A model generated the notes under the pieces. The model saw nothing but the letters and a program-made list of their open reading frames with translations, was not told the origin of the DNA and made no database searches. From contig CAVDRM010000010.1 in the NCBI GenBank assembly GCA_963611355.1, forward strand, positions 5,459 to 69,458: 64,000 nucleotides of DNA, given 5' to 3'. Each line of letters begins with the position of its first letter. Position 1 is the first letter of the stretch. The position numbers were made by a program, and so were the translations under genes. Positions 43,507 to 51,937 of the stretch are shown one piece after another. This DNA is from CAVDRM01 sp963611355. Lineage in GTDB: Bacteria; Bacillota; Clostridia; Christensenellales; Aristaeellaceae.

Positions 43507-43559
43507 TGCGCAAACCGTCCATCGCAGTTGGGTACACAAAAGCTATGGAAAAAAATCGG

Positions 43560-43588
43560 CGCCGGCGGAGAATATCCGCCGGCGTTTT
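43560..43588 (+). terminator. terminator of nrdD
   Basis: CGCCGGCGGA and TCCGCCGGCG form a perfect 10-bp stem with a five-base loop, followed by TTTT. Confidence 0.85.
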
Positions 43589-43651
43589 CAGTATAGGATA
43601 AAAGCGGGAAAAAAGGAATCGCAAGGTACAACCGTTATCGCCTCAAGTGCA

Positions 43652-44989
43652 TCAATTGCTGACCGCCTGTTTTGCCGGACTGTCCGTCAGCATTTTGGTG
43701 ATATATTTGAGCGCGTTGCTCATATATTTTTTCTGCTCGTCATTCATTTTTTCGGGGGCTTCCTCGGCGCTGGGCAGAACGCGGAACTGCGTTTTTCCGC
43801 TGATTTTCTGTTTCCAGACATAGGTGGGCGTATAGGTGATGCTGTCCCACTCCACATCTCCGGATTTGGGATAGACAGTCACACTGACGTGCAGCAGCAG
43901 CCCCGAAATGGCGGCGCGGGAGGCGCGGGAATCGGTGACCAGCGAGCCAAGCGAATAGGCGGCCAGCGTTTCCCGCCGCTTGCCGTCCGCGTCGGCGGTC
44001 ACCAGCAGCTCGACCGGCAGCACCGAGGCTGGATTGGCGCCGATAATGAGGTCGGCGCCGGCCGACGAGAGCTTCCGCATGGTCTCCCGCTGGGCCTCGG
44101 ACACGCTTTCCGTGCTTTCCTTGCCGATGCGGAGCGACACGATGACGAACTGTGCGCCGTTTGCCCGCATGGTCTGAATATCCTGAACGGCTGTGTCTAC
44201 AGAAAACAAGCGCACGAGCAGGCTGTTTTCCGCATAGACGCTCTTGCCCTTGCTGTTCAGGGAATCCGTGTACGCCAAAATCGCCACCTTCAGACCGTTC
44301 ACGGTGATGATATCGCTTCCTGCGCCCGTGACATTCACGCCGTAGGCGGAAAGCCCTGCGCTTTTGAGCGCATCCACCGTGTTCTGCGCCGCCTCCGTGC
44401 CGCGGTCCAGCACGCTTTTATGGTTAAGGAGCGCGATACTAAAGCCAGCCGAGGCCAGCGCGTCCGCCGCCTGCGGCAGGATGAATGTATTGGCGTATTT
44501 CTGTGCTGTGCCGCTGAGAAGCCCTTCCAAGGTGGTCAGGCGAAGGTCACCCGTCACATAGGGCGCAATGGCGGACAGAACGGGGGCATAATCCGCCGTT
44601 CCGCCATTGATGACCGTTTCCGTGATGCCGCTTCTGAATTGCGTTAAGCCCGCAGCCGTCAGCGTGAGCTTCAAGCCCGTCTCCGCCGTTGCCTTTGGCT
44701 GCGGCTGCGGCGTATTCGTAGGCGGCGCCGCGGTCGGGAGCGGGGTCGCCGCCGATATGACCGTCGCCGAGATGCTCCTGACGCCGGCGGTCGGCGAGGC
44801 GCTCGGTGCATCGGTCTCCCGCCCCGTCAAATAGGAATCCACGGCGCTCACGAAGGCGCGTGCCTCGGCCTGCACGTTCCTGTCCGCATTGCGCATTTTG
44901 GACAGCATCAGCAGACAGCCGCCCAGCACAAGGACGGCCGTCAGCAGCATGAGAACAGAGCCGGCAGACAGAGGCCTTTTTTGCTTCAC
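43652..44989 (-). CDS. CapA-like metallophosphatase-fold protein with altered motifs
   Basis: A 445-residue membrane-anchored protein. One helix spans residues 11-30, a threonine/proline-rich linker runs about 60-100, and the rest resembles the CapA (PGA_cap) family. Its blocks are eroded: LLNHKSVLDRG stands for the family's LANNHxxDxG, and GANPASVLPVE for GxHPHVxxP, so metal-binding histidines are missing. It may bind but not cut, or have another role at the cell surface. It ends a minus-strand operon after coaX and hom. Confidence 0.7.
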   Translation of the reverse strand: MKQKRPLSAGSVLMLLTAVLVLGGCLLMLSKMRNADRNVQAEARAFVSAVDSYLTGRETDAPSASPTAGVRSISATVISAATPLPTAAPPTNTPQPQPKATAETGLKLTLTAAGLTQFRSGITETVINGGTADYAPVLSAIAPYVTGDLRLTTLEGLLSGTAQKYANTFILPQAADALASAGFSIALLNHKSVLDRGTEAAQNTVDALKSAGLSAYGVNVTGAGSDIITVNGLKVAILAYTDSLNSKGKSVYAENSLLVRLFSVDTAVQDIQTMRANGAQFVIVSLRIGKESTESVSEAQRETMRKLSSAGADLIIGANPASVLPVELLVTADADGKRRETLAAYSLGSLVTDSRASRAAISGLLLHVSVTVYPKSGDVEWDSITYTPTYVWKQKISGKTQFRVLPSAEEAPEKMNDEQKKYMSNALKYITKMLTDSPAKQAVSN

Positions 44990-44992
44990 CCC

Positions 44993-46273
44993 TTATTCCT
45001 CCACGTACAAAAGGTTTTCCACAGACACATACTGGGCATTGAATTTTTGAATAGCTGCCCGCATATCCTTTTCATAAGCGGGATGCGTCACCAGCATGAT
45101 TTGGGCGCTGCCCTCCGCCTTCGGCTCTTTCTGCGAAATGGCGCAGACGCTGATACCCGCCTCGGACAGGCAGCCCGTGACGTGCGACAGAACGCCGGGC
45201 ATATCCTTCGCCGACACGCGCAGATAGAAGGCGCTTTGGCGGTTATCCGCCATCTGAAGCGGCGAGGCCAGTGCGTTGTCCGTGTTCTTGAAGGTCGGAT
45301 AATAGGGCTTGTCGCTATCCACGGCGGCCAGGCAGTCACTGACAACGGCGCTTGCGGTCGGCGCACTGCCTGCTCCGCGCCCGTAGACCATCATATCCCC
45401 GCAGGCGTGGCCGTGCAGGTAGACGGCATTGAACGCGCCGCGTACGGAGGCCAGCGGATGGTCGGAGGGAATCAGCGAGGGGGAGACCCGCGCATCGACG
45501 GTGTTTCCGTTACGGGCGGCGATCGCGAGGAGCTTGATTTGATAGCCGAATTCCCGTGCGCCCGCAATGTCCAGCCCCGTGATATGTGTTAAGCCTTGGC
45601 GGGCAATGCAGGAAACCGGAATGTGCGCATGAAAGGCCAAGGAAGCCAAAATGGAGAGCTTGTACATGGCGTCATAGCCCTCGACATCCGCCGTCGGGTC
45701 AGGCTCGGCATAGCCAAGCTGCTGCGCCTTGCGGAGCGCGGTTTCGTATTCTATGCCTTCTTCAGCCATTCCCGTCAGGATATAATTGGTCGTGCCGTTG
45801 ATGATGGCGGCCAGACGGTCGATGCGGTTGGCCTGCAGGGAATGGTTCAGCACATTCATCACGGGCATCGCGCCGCCCACAGCCGCCTCATAAAAGAGGC
45901 CGGCCTTGCCGTCCACGGCGGCTCCCTGAAGCAGATGCCAGTTCAGTGCCAGCGCCATTTTGTTGGCGGTCACGACCGTCTTGCCGTTTTGGAGCGCCCG
46001 CACCATGTAATCCGTCGCGGGCTGTTCCCCGCCCATGACCTCTACGACCAAATCAATGTCCGGCGCGTCTAGCACCATCGCGGGGTCGTCCGTCAAAATT
46101 TCCGGCGGGATTTCCTCGGAGCGCCGACGATTCAGGGAGCGCACCAGCGCCCGGCAGACCTTCAGCTCATAGCCTTCCCGATGCACAAGCTCCTGCCTCA
46201 TTTCGTTCAGCAGGTGAAAAACGCCGCAGCCGATGTTGCCGCAGCCCAGCAAACCAACCCTTACGATGCGCAT
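44993..46273 (-). CDS. hom: homoserine dehydrogenase
   Basis: A 426-residue enzyme reducing aspartate semialdehyde to homoserine for threonine and methionine. The NAD(P) loop is VGLLGCGNIGCGVF; GTTNYILTGMAEEG and ADPTADVEGYDA-like text (PDPTADVEGYDAMYKLSIL) mark the substrate domain. A C-terminal ACT domain (YLRVSAKDMPGVLSHV) allows feedback by threonine. It lies three bases before capA-like and four bases after coaX on the transcript. Confidence 0.94.
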   Translation of the reverse strand: MRIVRVGLLGCGNIGCGVFHLLNEMRQELVHREGYELKVCRALVRSLNRRRSEEIPPEILTDDPAMVLDAPDIDLVVEVMGGEQPATDYMVRALQNGKTVVTANKMALALNWHLLQGAAVDGKAGLFYEAAVGGAMPVMNVLNHSLQANRIDRLAAIINGTTNYILTGMAEEGIEYETALRKAQQLGYAEPDPTADVEGYDAMYKLSILASLAFHAHIPVSCIARQGLTHITGLDIAGAREFGYQIKLLAIAARNGNTVDARVSPSLIPSDHPLASVRGAFNAVYLHGHACGDMMVYGRGAGSAPTASAVVSDCLAAVDSDKPYYPTFKNTDNALASPLQMADNRQSAFYLRVSAKDMPGVLSHVTGCLSEAGISVCAISQKEPKAEGSAQIMLVTHPAYEKDMRAAIQKFNAQYVSVENLLYVEE

Positions 46274-46276
46274 TGC

Positions 46277-47050
46277 TTATCCCCCAAAGTTTTTTTCATA
46301 AATCAGGTGAAGCCCCTTTAAGGTCAGCAGCCCGTCAATATGGTCAATCATCTGCGATTCATCGGAAATCAGCCGCGCAAAGCCGCCCGTGGCGACGACG
46401 GTCGCATCAGGGCAGCCGATTTCCTTGCGGATGCGGTCAATCAGGTAGTTCACCTGCCCGACATAGCCGAAAATAAGCCCCGACTGAAGATTGGTGATGG
46501 TCGTCCGTCCGATAATATGCTCAGGGCGGTTTAATTCAAAGTGCGGCAGCTTGGCCGTGCCGGAGACGAGCGCCTCGCTGGACAGCCGAAGACCTGGACA
46601 GATGCAGCCGCCCAAGAACGCGCCGTTTGCATCCAGCACGCCGAAGGTTGTCGCCGTGCCGAAGTCAATAAAGATGGTCGGACCGCCGTAGTAGGCATAC
46701 GCGGCCACGGCGTTGCAGATGCGGTCGCCCCCCAGCTCACGCGGGTTTTCATAACGAAGGTCAATGCCCGTTTTGATGCCGGGAGCGACAAAGACAGGGT
46801 CCATGCCGAAATAATCCCTGCACATATGCTCGACCGTGAAGTTGATGGTCGGGACAACGGAGGAGAGCATGATGCCCTTGACGTCCTCCGCCTTCAGCCC
46901 CTTATGCACCAAGAGATTGGTCATCAGGATGCCCAGCTCATCGCTTGTATAGGAGCGTTTGGTGGCGACACGCCAATAGCCGGCCATCCTTTCGCCGTCA
47001 AACAGCGCGGCCTTGATGTTCGTATTGCCGACGTCCATTGTCAGAATCAT
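46277..47050 (-). CDS. coaX: type III pantothenate kinase
   Basis: A 257-residue kinase doing the first step of coenzyme A synthesis. ILTMDVGNTNIK holds the phosphate-binding aspartate; PRELGGDRICNAVAAY and IFIDFGTATTFGVLD are family blocks. The type III enzyme is not inhibited by CoA. I use ATG 47050, since the longer frame is antisense-like and overlaps the transporter gene; ATG 47077 is a possible alternative. Its neighbour encodes a vitamin-type ECF transporter component, so pantothenate uptake and use are probably linked. Confidence 0.92.
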   Translation of the reverse strand: MILTMDVGNTNIKAALFDGERMAGYWRVATKRSYTSDELGILMTNLLVHKGLKAEDVKGIMLSSVVPTINFTVEHMCRDYFGMDPVFVAPGIKTGIDLRYENPRELGGDRICNAVAAYAYYGGPTIFIDFGTATTFGVLDANGAFLGGCICPGLRLSSEALVSGTAKLPHFELNRPEHIIGRTTITNLQSGLIFGYVGQVNYLIDRIRKEIGCPDATVVATGGFARLISDESQMIDHIDGLLTLKGLHLIYEKNFGG

Positions 47051-47063
47051 GCTGCACACAACC

Positions 47064-47663
47064 TTATTTCTTATCATTTTTAAGCGGCTCCAGCAGTCCC
47101 GCTTTCTGCAGGCCTCGGATGACAGGATAAGAGAGAACGGCGCAGACGGCAGCCTCCGCCAGACCCGCGCCGAAGACGACACCGGCCATCGCCGCCAAAA
47201 GCGCAGCTGTATCCGTGCCGGACAGGACATAAAGAAGCAGCATGCCGCCCATATACAAAAGGGTGTTGGTCATCGAGCCGATGACGGCACGGACAAGCAG
47301 CGCCGCTTTTTCATTCAGCCGCTTCACCCAGTGCGCGGATGCCGTCAGCATCACGGGAATCATCACCCGCGGGATGTAGCAGAGCAGCACTACATACAGG
47401 ATGCTTTTGGAAAGCAACGGCGCAACCAGCGCAGACGGCGCATCCAGCGCCTTAATAAAGCTGACCGTGCCGAAGCAAATCCCCAGCACCAGCCCGCCCT
47501 TTAAGCCCAGCGTCAGCGTGCCGATGATGACGGGCAGACTTAAAATCGAAATATAGATAAAGCCGAGATTGAGCATCCCAATCGGCGTAAAGCCTAAAAG
47601 CAGGGTCATCGCCGCCAAAAGGGACAGGGTGACAAGGTACAGAGTCTGGTGCTTGTTTTTCAT
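47064..47663 (-). CDS. ECF transporter S component, probably for pantothenate
   Basis: A 199-residue membrane protein with about six helices, like vitamin-binding S components of ECF transporters. LGFIYISILSLPVIIGTLTLGLKGGLVLGICFG matches their conserved middle. It must share an energising EcfAAT module encoded elsewhere. The gene lies 13 bases before coaX on the same strand, so pantothenate is the likely substrate by context. GGAGG stands six bases before ATG 47663; the frame's extension to 47717 lacks a ribosome site. Confidence 0.8.
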   Translation of the reverse strand: MKNKHQTLYLVTLSLLAAMTLLLGFTPIGMLNLGFIYISILSLPVIIGTLTLGLKGGLVLGICFGTVSFIKALDAPSALVAPLLSKSILYVVLLCYIPRVMIPVMLTASAHWVKRLNEKAALLVRAVIGSMTNTLLYMGGMLLLYVLSGTDTAALLAAMAGVVFGAGLAEAAVCAVLSYPVIRGLQKAGLLEPLKNDKK

Positions 47664-47786
47664 TTTTGTCCTCCGTTCGGATTCCGCTCTTTCAGGATAT
47701 CCGACGTTCACGCTCATGGGACTTCCATGAACAGGGAAAAAGCGCCGCCATGTGTCGAGCCCGCTGCCGGTGCCCGCGTCATCGCG
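47664..47786 (-). other. structured 5' leader of the ECF-S/coaX operon
   Basis: The promoter places about 120 bases of leader before the ECF-S gene. It holds a hairpin (GTTCATGG with CCATGAGC, 47732-47712) and a second one just before the ribosome site (CGTCGGAT with ATCCGAACG) that touches it. No known riboswitch consensus was recognised. Confidence 0.35.
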
Positions 47787-47792
47787 CTGAAT

Positions 47793-47821
47793 ATTATATC
47801 AGAGCCGCCCGCATCTGTCAA
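47793..47821 (-). promoter_or_regulatory. consensus promoter of ECF-S-coaX-hom-capA operon
   Basis: On the minus strand TTGACA (47821-47816) and TATAAT (47798-47793) are both perfect and 17 bases apart. Confidence 0.85.
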
Positions 47822-47893
47822 AACACCACAAAAATAAATGCAGAAAATATACCCGCAATGTACGAAAAAGATTTTTCGGCATTTCATTCACGC

Positions 47894-47922
47894 TTGATAA
47901 CTCGGCCGTTTTAAGGTAAAAT
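47894..47922 (+). promoter_or_regulatory. promoter of the flavoprotein gene
   Basis: TTGATA (47894-47899) and TAAAAT (47917-47922) are 17 bases apart. It predicts a long leader of about 170 bases before ATG 48101, in which I see no known element. Confidence 0.55.
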
Positions 47923-48100
47923 GACGGATGGAAGGGGCATTGACCGTGCGGGTCTGAAACAACGGACAGCCTGCCGTGCGCATAAAACGCAGCGTCAAAA
48001 AAGCGAACGGGAAGACGCAAAAGTTCCAGCGGTCGCCCCAGCCGAATGTGCGGCGATGCCCAAGGATAAGACAGACATTTTGAAACGGAAGAGGCGTTCT

Positions 48101-49468
48101 ATGAATATTTTAGTCATCAACGGCAGCCCGAAGGGAAAGCATTCCGTCACCCTGCAAACCGTCAGTTATTTGGAAATCCTGCATCCGGAGCATCATTTTT
48201 CCGTTCTGCACGCGGGACAAACCGTCAAAGCGCTGGAAAAGGACTTTTCTCCCGCACTGTCAGCTCTTCAAACGACCGATGTGCTGCTCTTTTCCTATCC
48301 TGTCTATACCTTCATCGCGCCAAGCCAGCTGCATCGATTCATCGAACTGGTCAAACACAGCGGCATTGACCTTTCCGGCAAGTACGCCTCCCAAATCACC
48401 ACCTCCAAGCATTTTTATGATACGACCGCGCACCGCTATATCCAGGATAACTGCGCCGATTTGGGGCTTCGCTATGTGCGCGGGCTCTCTGCGGATATGG
48501 AGGATCTGACCCATAAAAAGGGACAAAAAGAAGCGGAGGCTTTCTTCCGCTTCCTGATTTGGTCTGTTGAGCAGGGGTTTTACGAGCGTCCCTCTGCGGC
48601 GAATGATGCATATTTTCCCGCGTCCGTCACCGTGCCCGCCTGTGCGGACGGCGAAAAGGCCGGCAATGTGGTCATCGTGGCCGAGGTGCGAAAGGAGGAC
48701 GTCCGCCTGCAGGCAATGATTGACCGCTTTTGCGCGGTCTGTCCGCAGAAAACCACGGTCGTGAACATTCGGGAATATCCGTTCAAGGGCGGCTGTCTCG
48801 GCTGCTTCCGCTGCGCCGTTTCTGGCAAGTGCGTCTACACGGACGGCTTTGACGATTATCTGCGCAGCCGCATTCAAACGGCGGATGCCATCGTCTATGC
48901 CTTTACTATCCAAGACCACAGCATGGGCGCTCGTTTCAAAATGTATGACGACCGCCAGTTCTGCAACGGCCACCGCACCGTGACCACCGGCATGAGCATC
49001 GGCTACCTCATCAGCGGTCATTTGGAGCGGGAGGAAAACCTGCGTACCATCATCGAGGCGCGGGCGCAGGTCGGTTCAAATTTCCTTGCGGGCATCGCCA
49101 CCGATGAGAAAGATCCTGATGGAGAGATTACGCGGCTCAGTCAAAGACTGACCTATGCGCTGGAGACAAAATACCTGCCGCCGCAGAACTTTTACGGCGT
49201 CGGCGGGATGAAAATATTCCGCGACCTGATTTGGCAGATGCAGGGCATGATGAAGGCCGACCACAAATTCTATAAGGCGCACGGCCTGTACGACTTTCCG
49301 CAGAAGCATAGGGGCAGGATGCTCGCCATGTACATCGTCGGCGCGATGCTGTCCGGCAAAAAAATTCAAAAGAAAATGGGCAGCGCCATGACGGAGGGCA
49401 TGCTGATGCCGTATCATAAGGTGCTGGAGCAGGCAAGGAAACAAAGGCTGACGGATGCAAAACAGTGA
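48101..49468 (+). CDS. two-domain flavodoxin-like NAD(P)H oxidoreductase
   Basis: A 455-residue protein. Domain 1 (1-165) opens VINGSPKGKHSVT, the FMN phosphate loop of NADPH-dependent FMN reductases, and includes LLFSYPVYTF. Domain 2 (from about 175) is a second flavodoxin-like fold whose first loop is missing but which keeps a cysteine set GGCLGCFRCAVSGKC, as in iron-sulfur flavoproteins, and QDHSMGARFKMYDDR. A helical tail follows. It looks like two related units fused into one. Substrate unknown; electron transfer to quinones or nitro compounds is possible. I start at ATG 48101 with GAAGAGG upstream. Confidence 0.75.
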   Translation: MNILVINGSPKGKHSVTLQTVSYLEILHPEHHFSVLHAGQTVKALEKDFSPALSALQTTDVLLFSYPVYTFIAPSQLHRFIELVKHSGIDLSGKYASQITTSKHFYDTTAHRYIQDNCADLGLRYVRGLSADMEDLTHKKGQKEAEAFFRFLIWSVEQGFYERPSAANDAYFPASVTVPACADGEKAGNVVIVAEVRKEDVRLQAMIDRFCAVCPQKTTVVNIREYPFKGGCLGCFRCAVSGKCVYTDGFDDYLRSRIQTADAIVYAFTIQDHSMGARFKMYDDRQFCNGHRTVTTGMSIGYLISGHLEREENLRTIIEARAQVGSNFLAGIATDEKDPDGEITRLSQRLTYALETKYLPPQNFYGVGGMKIFRDLIWQMQGMMKADHKFYKAHGLYDFPQKHRGRMLAMYIVGAMLSGKKIQKKMGSAMTEGMLMPYHKVLEQARKQRLTDAKQ

Positions 49469-49475
49469 GCTTGAA

Positions 49476-50420
49476 CTATTTTTTTGCCTTGCTCGTTCGC
49501 TTCGGCAAATGCTCCGATGCCCAGCTTGGAAAGTCCTGAACGGACATAAACAGAAAGACGTTCTCTCTCAGCTCGCTTTGAAGCTCTTCATAAGTATTGG
49601 GGCAATATCCGAAACTCGGCATATAAAAAATATCTTCCGTATCGTTCTTGTCAAGAGCCTTCAAAAACTTTCTGATATCTTTATTGCACGCCGCCAGCCG
49701 CGTCAAATAATGTTCGGCCTTTTCCTCGTCTCCGAGCTTGTAATACAAAATCGCCAGCGGGAGCAGCATCTGTGTTTCATCGTAATCGCAAAACTTTTTG
49801 TACAGAGCGGTTGCATTCTGTTCGTCTTCCATGTACGCATACAGGTGCATCAGCCGGTACCGAATGCCGAGATTATCATTTTCGCAAAGCCGCAGCATGT
49901 CCGTTCCCTCATCAATGGCACGGTGAATCATGCCTAGATGAATGAGAGTGTCCATGTAGTCGTCACGAAGGCGCATATACGGTCTGGTCTCCAGAACGGC
50001 CCAGAAGTCGCCGGCATTCTCTGCAAAACAGCCTTCATCCCGCAGATGCTCTGTCTCTCTTTGAAGCAGCGCTTGCAGTGCATTCAGGCGCTCATGCGGC
50101 TTACCTTCTAAGCTGTAAAGAATATATTCATGCTTGATATCCACGTTATCCGGCTCCAGCTCAAGCGCCTTTTTCAGATATTCCAGCTTTTTCTTCTTGG
50201 AGGCCGCATTGTCCGCAAGCTCCATATAATAGTCCGCATCCGCGGGCTCACTGCACTCCAACGGCGTGGCGCCGGTTGCGTTTTTTGCTTGAATTTTTGC
50301 ATTATATTCTTCCATGAACTGTTTGGCAAGCAGCTGCTGACTGCTTTCATCGGTGATTTCATTGTCATGCTGTTCCAGATACTCTATGAATTGCTTTAAA
50401 GCCTTTTCTGTCGGATACAT
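49476..50420 (-). CDS. TPR-repeat protein
   Basis: A 314-residue soluble protein built of helical repeats; LEYLKKALELEPDNVDIKHEYILYSLEGK is a clear tetratricopeptide unit near residue 95, and further ones follow (IHRAIDEGTDMLRLCENDNLGIRYRLM). Such repeats bind other proteins. No enzymatic motif is present. It overlaps no gene; AGGAGG lies close before the ATG. A promoter-like TATAAT is found on the minus strand near 50478. It resembles bacterial ST7-like proteins, but I would not press that. Confidence 0.65.
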   Translation of the reverse strand: MYPTEKALKQFIEYLEQHDNEITDESSQQLLAKQFMEEYNAKIQAKNATGATPLECSEPADADYYMELADNAASKKKKLEYLKKALELEPDNVDIKHEYILYSLEGKPHERLNALQALLQRETEHLRDEGCFAENAGDFWAVLETRPYMRLRDDYMDTLIHLGMIHRAIDEGTDMLRLCENDNLGIRYRLMHLYAYMEDEQNATALYKKFCDYDETQMLLPLAILYYKLGDEEKAEHYLTRLAACNKDIRKFLKALDKNDTEDIFYMPSFGYCPNTYEELQSELRENVFLFMSVQDFPSWASEHLPKRTSKAKK

Positions 50421-50550
50421 GGTGAAACCTCCTGCATAAGTTGTGTCAGATAGCCGCCCACACTGTTTATTGATTATAACATAAGGTTAAGACCGTTGTC
50501 TATCTTTTTTGATTTCGATTCAAATTCAAAGCATGATTGCCGGTAAGCTG

Positions 50551-51555
50551 CTATTGCCATTCGCCGGAAAAGGCAAGCAATGAGTCCCGCTTATGCAGCA
50601 TCGTTTCAAGACAAATGCTGGACGGAGCTTTTCTTCCTGCAAGGACTTCTAACAAATTATTCATAATTAGCTCGCATTGTTTAGGAATTTGCACATCAAC
50701 CGAAGATATTTCCGGCATGGCAGCTATTCCGATGCTTGAATTGTTAAATCCAACCATCGGAACCTGCGGGCGTTTTTCAACATATAGCATTTTCTGCACT
50801 GCAATGGCCAGCATGTCATCCGCAGCAATCACAGCCTCGAAGTCAATATTCTTTAATGCCTGAGAAACTTGCTCAACCGCAATTTGCATAAATTGAAGAT
50901 CAAAAGTATCAATATGTATGGCCAGCGGTGCCTCATGGGCATATTTGCTCATGCCAAGAAGATATCCCTCCATTTTCATATGTCCGCTGTAGGTATACGA
51001 ATCATAAATGTATAGGATTCGCTTTCTTCCGGATTTGGCAAGCATCCTCACAATATTACATGCCGCTGCTTTTTCATCACAATAAGTGCAAAAAATATTT
51101 TCGCCTTTTATGTTTCCGTTTAAAATAAAGACAGGAAAATGTCCGGCAGCATACTGAAAATCGCTTTCTTCTTCGAGTGTTGTATTGCAACTAATGACGA
51201 TTGTTGCCTCGGCTTGGTACCTTATGAGAGATGTAAAGTGCGGTCTCTTCGATTCCTGATTCGTGTTGGTAGAAATTAACAAAATTTCAAAACCGTTTGC
51301 TCTCAATAAATGGCTGAGTTCGGCAACGGGATAGGCGTGGTTAGAGTCGGAAATATCAGGGCAAATAATGCCGATGGTTTTGCTTTGCTTTGTGTTTAAA
51401 CTATGCGCATAAGCATTCGGAATATATTCTTCTTTCGCAATGATTTCTTCGACCTTCCTTTTTGTTGCCTCACTTACACAACCGGACTTGTTAATTACGC
51501 GAGATACCGTTGCAATGGATACCCCTGCCAAGCAAGCTATTTCATAGATGGTCAA
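50551..51555 (-). CDS. LacI family transcriptional regulator
   Basis: A 334-residue repressor. The helix-turn-helix is TIYEIACLAGVSIATVSRVIN at residues 2-22, with the hinge helix near 48-58, then a periplasmic-binding-like sugar domain (IGIICPDISDSNHAYPVAEL). It stands divergent to the pectin-type operon and the two operators at 51808 and 51857 lie in between. The likely inducer is an oligogalacturonide breakdown product. Its own start region holds a related half-site (ACCCCTTAC at 51571), hinting at autoregulation. DNA here is AT-richer than the flanks. Confidence 0.92.
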   Translation of the reverse strand: MTIYEIACLAGVSIATVSRVINKSGCVSEATKRKVEEIIAKEEYIPNAYAHSLNTKQSKTIGIICPDISDSNHAYPVAELSHLLRANGFEILLISTNTNQESKRPHFTSLIRYQAEATIVISCNTTLEEESDFQYAAGHFPVFILNGNIKGENIFCTYCDEKAAACNIVRMLAKSGRKRILYIYDSYTYSGHMKMEGYLLGMSKYAHEAPLAIHIDTFDLQFMQIAVEQVSQALKNIDFEAVIAADDMLAIAVQKMLYVEKRPQVPMVGFNNSSIGIAAMPEISSVDVQIPKQCELIMNNLLEVLAGRKAPSSICLETMLHKRDSLLAFSGEWQ

Positions 51556-51694
51556 TACTATTCACCCCTTACCTCTATGATAAAAAATTATACAACTCAC
51601 ATATTTTAATTGTCAAGCCGTCATTTTTCTGCCGATGTGCATATGACCAGGGAAAAAATGAAAAATATATGAAGAGTTTGATATAAATTTGTCA

Positions 51695-51723
51695 TTGACA
51701 TTCCGGCCATTAAATGCTATTAT
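51695..51723 (+). promoter_or_regulatory. promoter of the pectin-fragment operon
   Basis: Perfect TTGACA (51695-51700) and TATTAT (51718-51723) are 17 bases apart. The transcript would start near 51730 and carry both LacI operators and a leader ORF in its first 150 bases. Confidence 0.7.
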
Positions 51724-51786
51724 TTTTTCGGCTAAAAAATGTCGTTTTTAAAATGAAGACGGCGAGGAAGTTCTGAGAGGAGGTGT

Positions 51787-51864
51787 ATGTTCTATTTTTC
51801 GGAGATAGTAACCGCTTACAATGACGCTATTGACAGATTTTTTATTTTTTGCGCGCAATTGTAA
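51787..51864 (+). CDS. putative 25-residue leader peptide
   Basis: A tiny ORF beginning MFYFSEIVTAYNDAIDRFF and ending 25 residues later. AGAGGAGG stands a few bases before its ATG, one of the best ribosome sites in the region, stronger than that of the following cupin gene. It lies downstream of the promoter and overlaps both operators. Translation of it could control the downstream gene, or it may be a chance ORF; it is too small for a reliable call. Confidence 0.4.
   Translation: MFYFSEIVTAYNDAIDRFFIFCAQL
51808..51819. promoter_or_regulatory. LacI-type operator 1
   Basis: GTAACCGCTTAC: inverted GTAA/TTAC arms around a CCGC centre, the usual LacI-family pattern. It lies about 80 bases downstream of the predicted transcription start. 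Confidence 0.7.
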
Positions 51865-51876
51865 CCCCTTACAATT
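51857..51876. promoter_or_regulatory. LacI-type operator 2
   Basis: AATTGTAACCCCTTACAATT: perfect eight-base arms around CCCC, sharing GTAACC-CTTAC with operator 1, 53 bases between centres. Two sites within about 55 bases allow looping or a transcription roadblock. Confidence 0.75.
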
Positions 51877-51937
51877 CCGCTGTCCTCGTGATAAAACGAT
51901 TTTTATAGTCAATAAATACAAGAAAGGATGTTGTATC

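Noticed and set aside
43211..44647. Plus-strand ORF (478 codons) spanning the nrdD end and the CapA-like gene
   Set aside because: It crosses the nrdD stop and terminator and reads the CapA-like gene backwards; both real genes are better supported.
47700..47776. 22-codon ORF in the ECF-S/coaX leader
   Set aside because: No ribosome binding site; the leader looks structural rather than coding.
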